In this document: positions 63,037 to 64,000 of the stretch, piece after piece
How positions within the stretch are numbered: position 1 is the first letter of the stretch
Layout: the number at the start of each line of letters is the position of its first letter
Assembly (NCBI GenBank): GCA_040757835.1
Contig: JBFLWJ010000002.1
Coordinates: 234,922 to 298,921, forward strand
DNA from: Actinomycetota bacterium
GTDB taxonomy: Bacteria; Actinomycetota; Geothermincolia; Geothermincolales; RBG-13-55-18
Direction of reading: 5' to 3'
DNA length: 64,000 bases
Made by a program: the position numbers and the translations under genes
Notes under the pieces: generated by a model
The model's input: only the letters and a program-made list of their open reading frames with translations
The model's database searches: none
Told to the model about the DNA's origin: nothing

Positions 63037-64000
63037 ATGAACATAAAGGAGAGGCTGCGGGAGAGAGCGCTTGAACTGGGTTTCGCCGCGGTGGGTTTCA
63101 CCACTGCGGGGCAGATGCCGGTCTATACGGCCGAGGTCGCGACCAGGCCGGAGATGTATGCCTGGGTAAACACCGATTTCTTCAGCACCCTGCGCGGGGC
63201 GGATCCAGCTTCCAAGCACCCCTGGGCCCGTTCCCTGATGGTACTGGCGCGCAACTATTACCGGCGCGGTTTCCCCGATGAGTTGATCGGGCTCTATGGA
63301 CGGTGCTACCTCGTGGACGAGCGCAAGGTACGGGGGGAGGAGTTCGCGAGGATCAAAGCCCTGTTTGACTTCGCGCGCCTGGAGGGAATAAGGATACAGT
63401 TCGACGACGAGATACCGGCGCGCATGACGGCTGCCCTGGCAGGCATCGCCACCTATGGCAAGAATTGCTTCGTTTTCTGCCGGGACGCCATAAAGGGCTC
63501 GTCCTGGCTGGAGAGCATCCCCCTGCTACTGGATGCCGATCTGGACCCGGACGAGCCTTCACTGGAAGTGGATTGCCCTCCCAATTGCGACAATCGCTGC
63601 ATCAAAGCCTGCCCGACCGGCGCCCTTTACGAGCCCCTCAAGATGAACCCCTTCCGCTGCATCGCGTTCAACTCATATTATGGGGCGGACATCACCCCGA
63701 AAGAGCTGCGTGAGCCCATGGGCGCCTGGGTCTACGGCTGCGACCTGTGCCAGGAGGCCTGCCCCCGCAACCGCCCCTGGATGAGGACGGTACTGCCCCC
63801 CGACCAGGACCTGGCATCCAGGGCCGCCGATTACCGCCTTGCCTCCCTGCTCCACATGGACCAGGATTTCTACGAGGATAGAATATGGCCGAGGTTCTTC
63901 TATATGTCCCGTTCCCGGGTTGACCGCTGGCAGATGAACGCCGCCAGGGCGCTGGGCAACCTCAAGGATCCAGGTTTCGTACCCGACCTGGAGAGATCGC
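63037..64000 (+). CDS. QueG-like double 4Fe-4S cluster protein (partial, runs off the window)
   Basis: An open frame from ATG 63037 to the window end, 321 complete codons. It resembles epoxyqueuosine reductase QueG: an N-terminal cobalamin-binding-like domain, an ALAGIATYGKN segment, then two 4Fe-4S motifs. The first motif is C180, C184, C188 and C192 with spacing C-x3-C-x3-C-x3-CP, not the C-x2-C-x2-C-x3-CP of QueG. The second uses C235, C238 and C242, and C208 may take part. The last residues start a HEAT-like repeat. No ribosome site precedes ATG; TATATT lies six bases upstream, so the mRNA may be leaderless. Confidence 0.85.
   Translation, partial: MNIKERLRERALELGFAAVGFTTAGQMPVYTAEVATRPEMYAWVNTDFFSTLRGADPASKHPWARSLMVLARNYYRRGFPDELIGLYGRCYLVDERKVRGEEFARIKALFDFARLEGIRIQFDDEIPARMTAALAGIATYGKNCFVFCRDAIKGSSWLESIPLLLDADLDPDEPSLEVDCPPNCDNRCIKACPTGALYEPLKMNPFRCIAFNSYYGADITPKELREPMGAWVYGCDLCQEACPRNRPWMRTVLPPDQDLASRAADYRLASLLHMDQDFYEDRIWPRFFYMSRSRVDRWQMNAARALGNLKDPGFVPDLERS

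Overview
The window looks like chromosome of a high-GC, deep-branching member of the Actinomycetota. This placement is inferred from gene order and protein features, not from a search. Two segments match gene orders I know from actinobacteria: rplM-rpsI-glmM-glmS-acpS-nnr-alr, and tsaE-tsaB-rimI-tsaD-groES-groEL. rplQ is followed by truA. Peptidoglycan supply genes, lipoproteins without visible outer-membrane genes, HrcA/CIRCE control of groESL and zinc-binding (C+) forms of S4, S14, L24 and L36 fit the same picture. I see no tRNA, rRNA, CRISPR array, prophage or insertion sequence.

Layout. 1-182: tandem structured repeats and the groEL terminator. 183-5102 (minus): groEL, groES under three tiled CIRCE operators, then the t6A cluster tsaD-rimI-tsaB-tsaE. 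5122-6023 (minus): family-4 uracil-DNA glycosylase and an FmdB zinc ribbon. 6177-11927 (plus): a YfhO-like membrane protein fused to a GT2 glycosyltransferase, an SDR epimerase and a DegT aminotransferase. 11924-15969 (minus): nitroreductase, P1 peptidase, alpha/beta hydrolase and a CCA-adding-type nucleotidyltransferase. 16116-16584: a 37-bp repeat pair and an orphan small gene. 16736-25549 (minus): an NMD3-like zinc ribbon, a THEP1 NTPase, alr, a CBS protein, nnr, acpS, glmS, glmM, rpsI and rplM. 25644-28647: an ABC exporter with a lipoprotein. 29058-33223: a purine nucleoside phosphorylase and a sugar-phosphate isomerase diverging from manB and a lipoprotein gene. 33227-34974: a double UspA protein and truA. 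34975-35388: a duplicated structured repeat. 35389-62703 (minus): an unbroken rpoB-rpoC-rpsL-rpsG-fusA-tuf-S10-spc-alpha superoperon. 63037-end (plus): a QueG-like iron-sulfur protein cut by the window edge.

The large minus-strand block makes RNA polymerase, translation factors, nearly all S10/spc/alpha ribosomal proteins, SecY, adenylate kinase and methionine aminopeptidase. Consensus-like promoters can be read before rpoB, rpsL, tuf, infA, rplM and glmM. Non-ATG starts are very common: at least nine genes of the 37-gene block begin with TTG.

The observations most worth following are: a tandem hairpin repeat with compensatory changes between two loci; three CIRCE units tiled at 23-bp period; the heavy use of TTG starts; a perfectly palindromic divergent promoter between the isomerase and manB; and a 12.6-kb accessory segment that splits the usual alr-tsaE neighbourhood.
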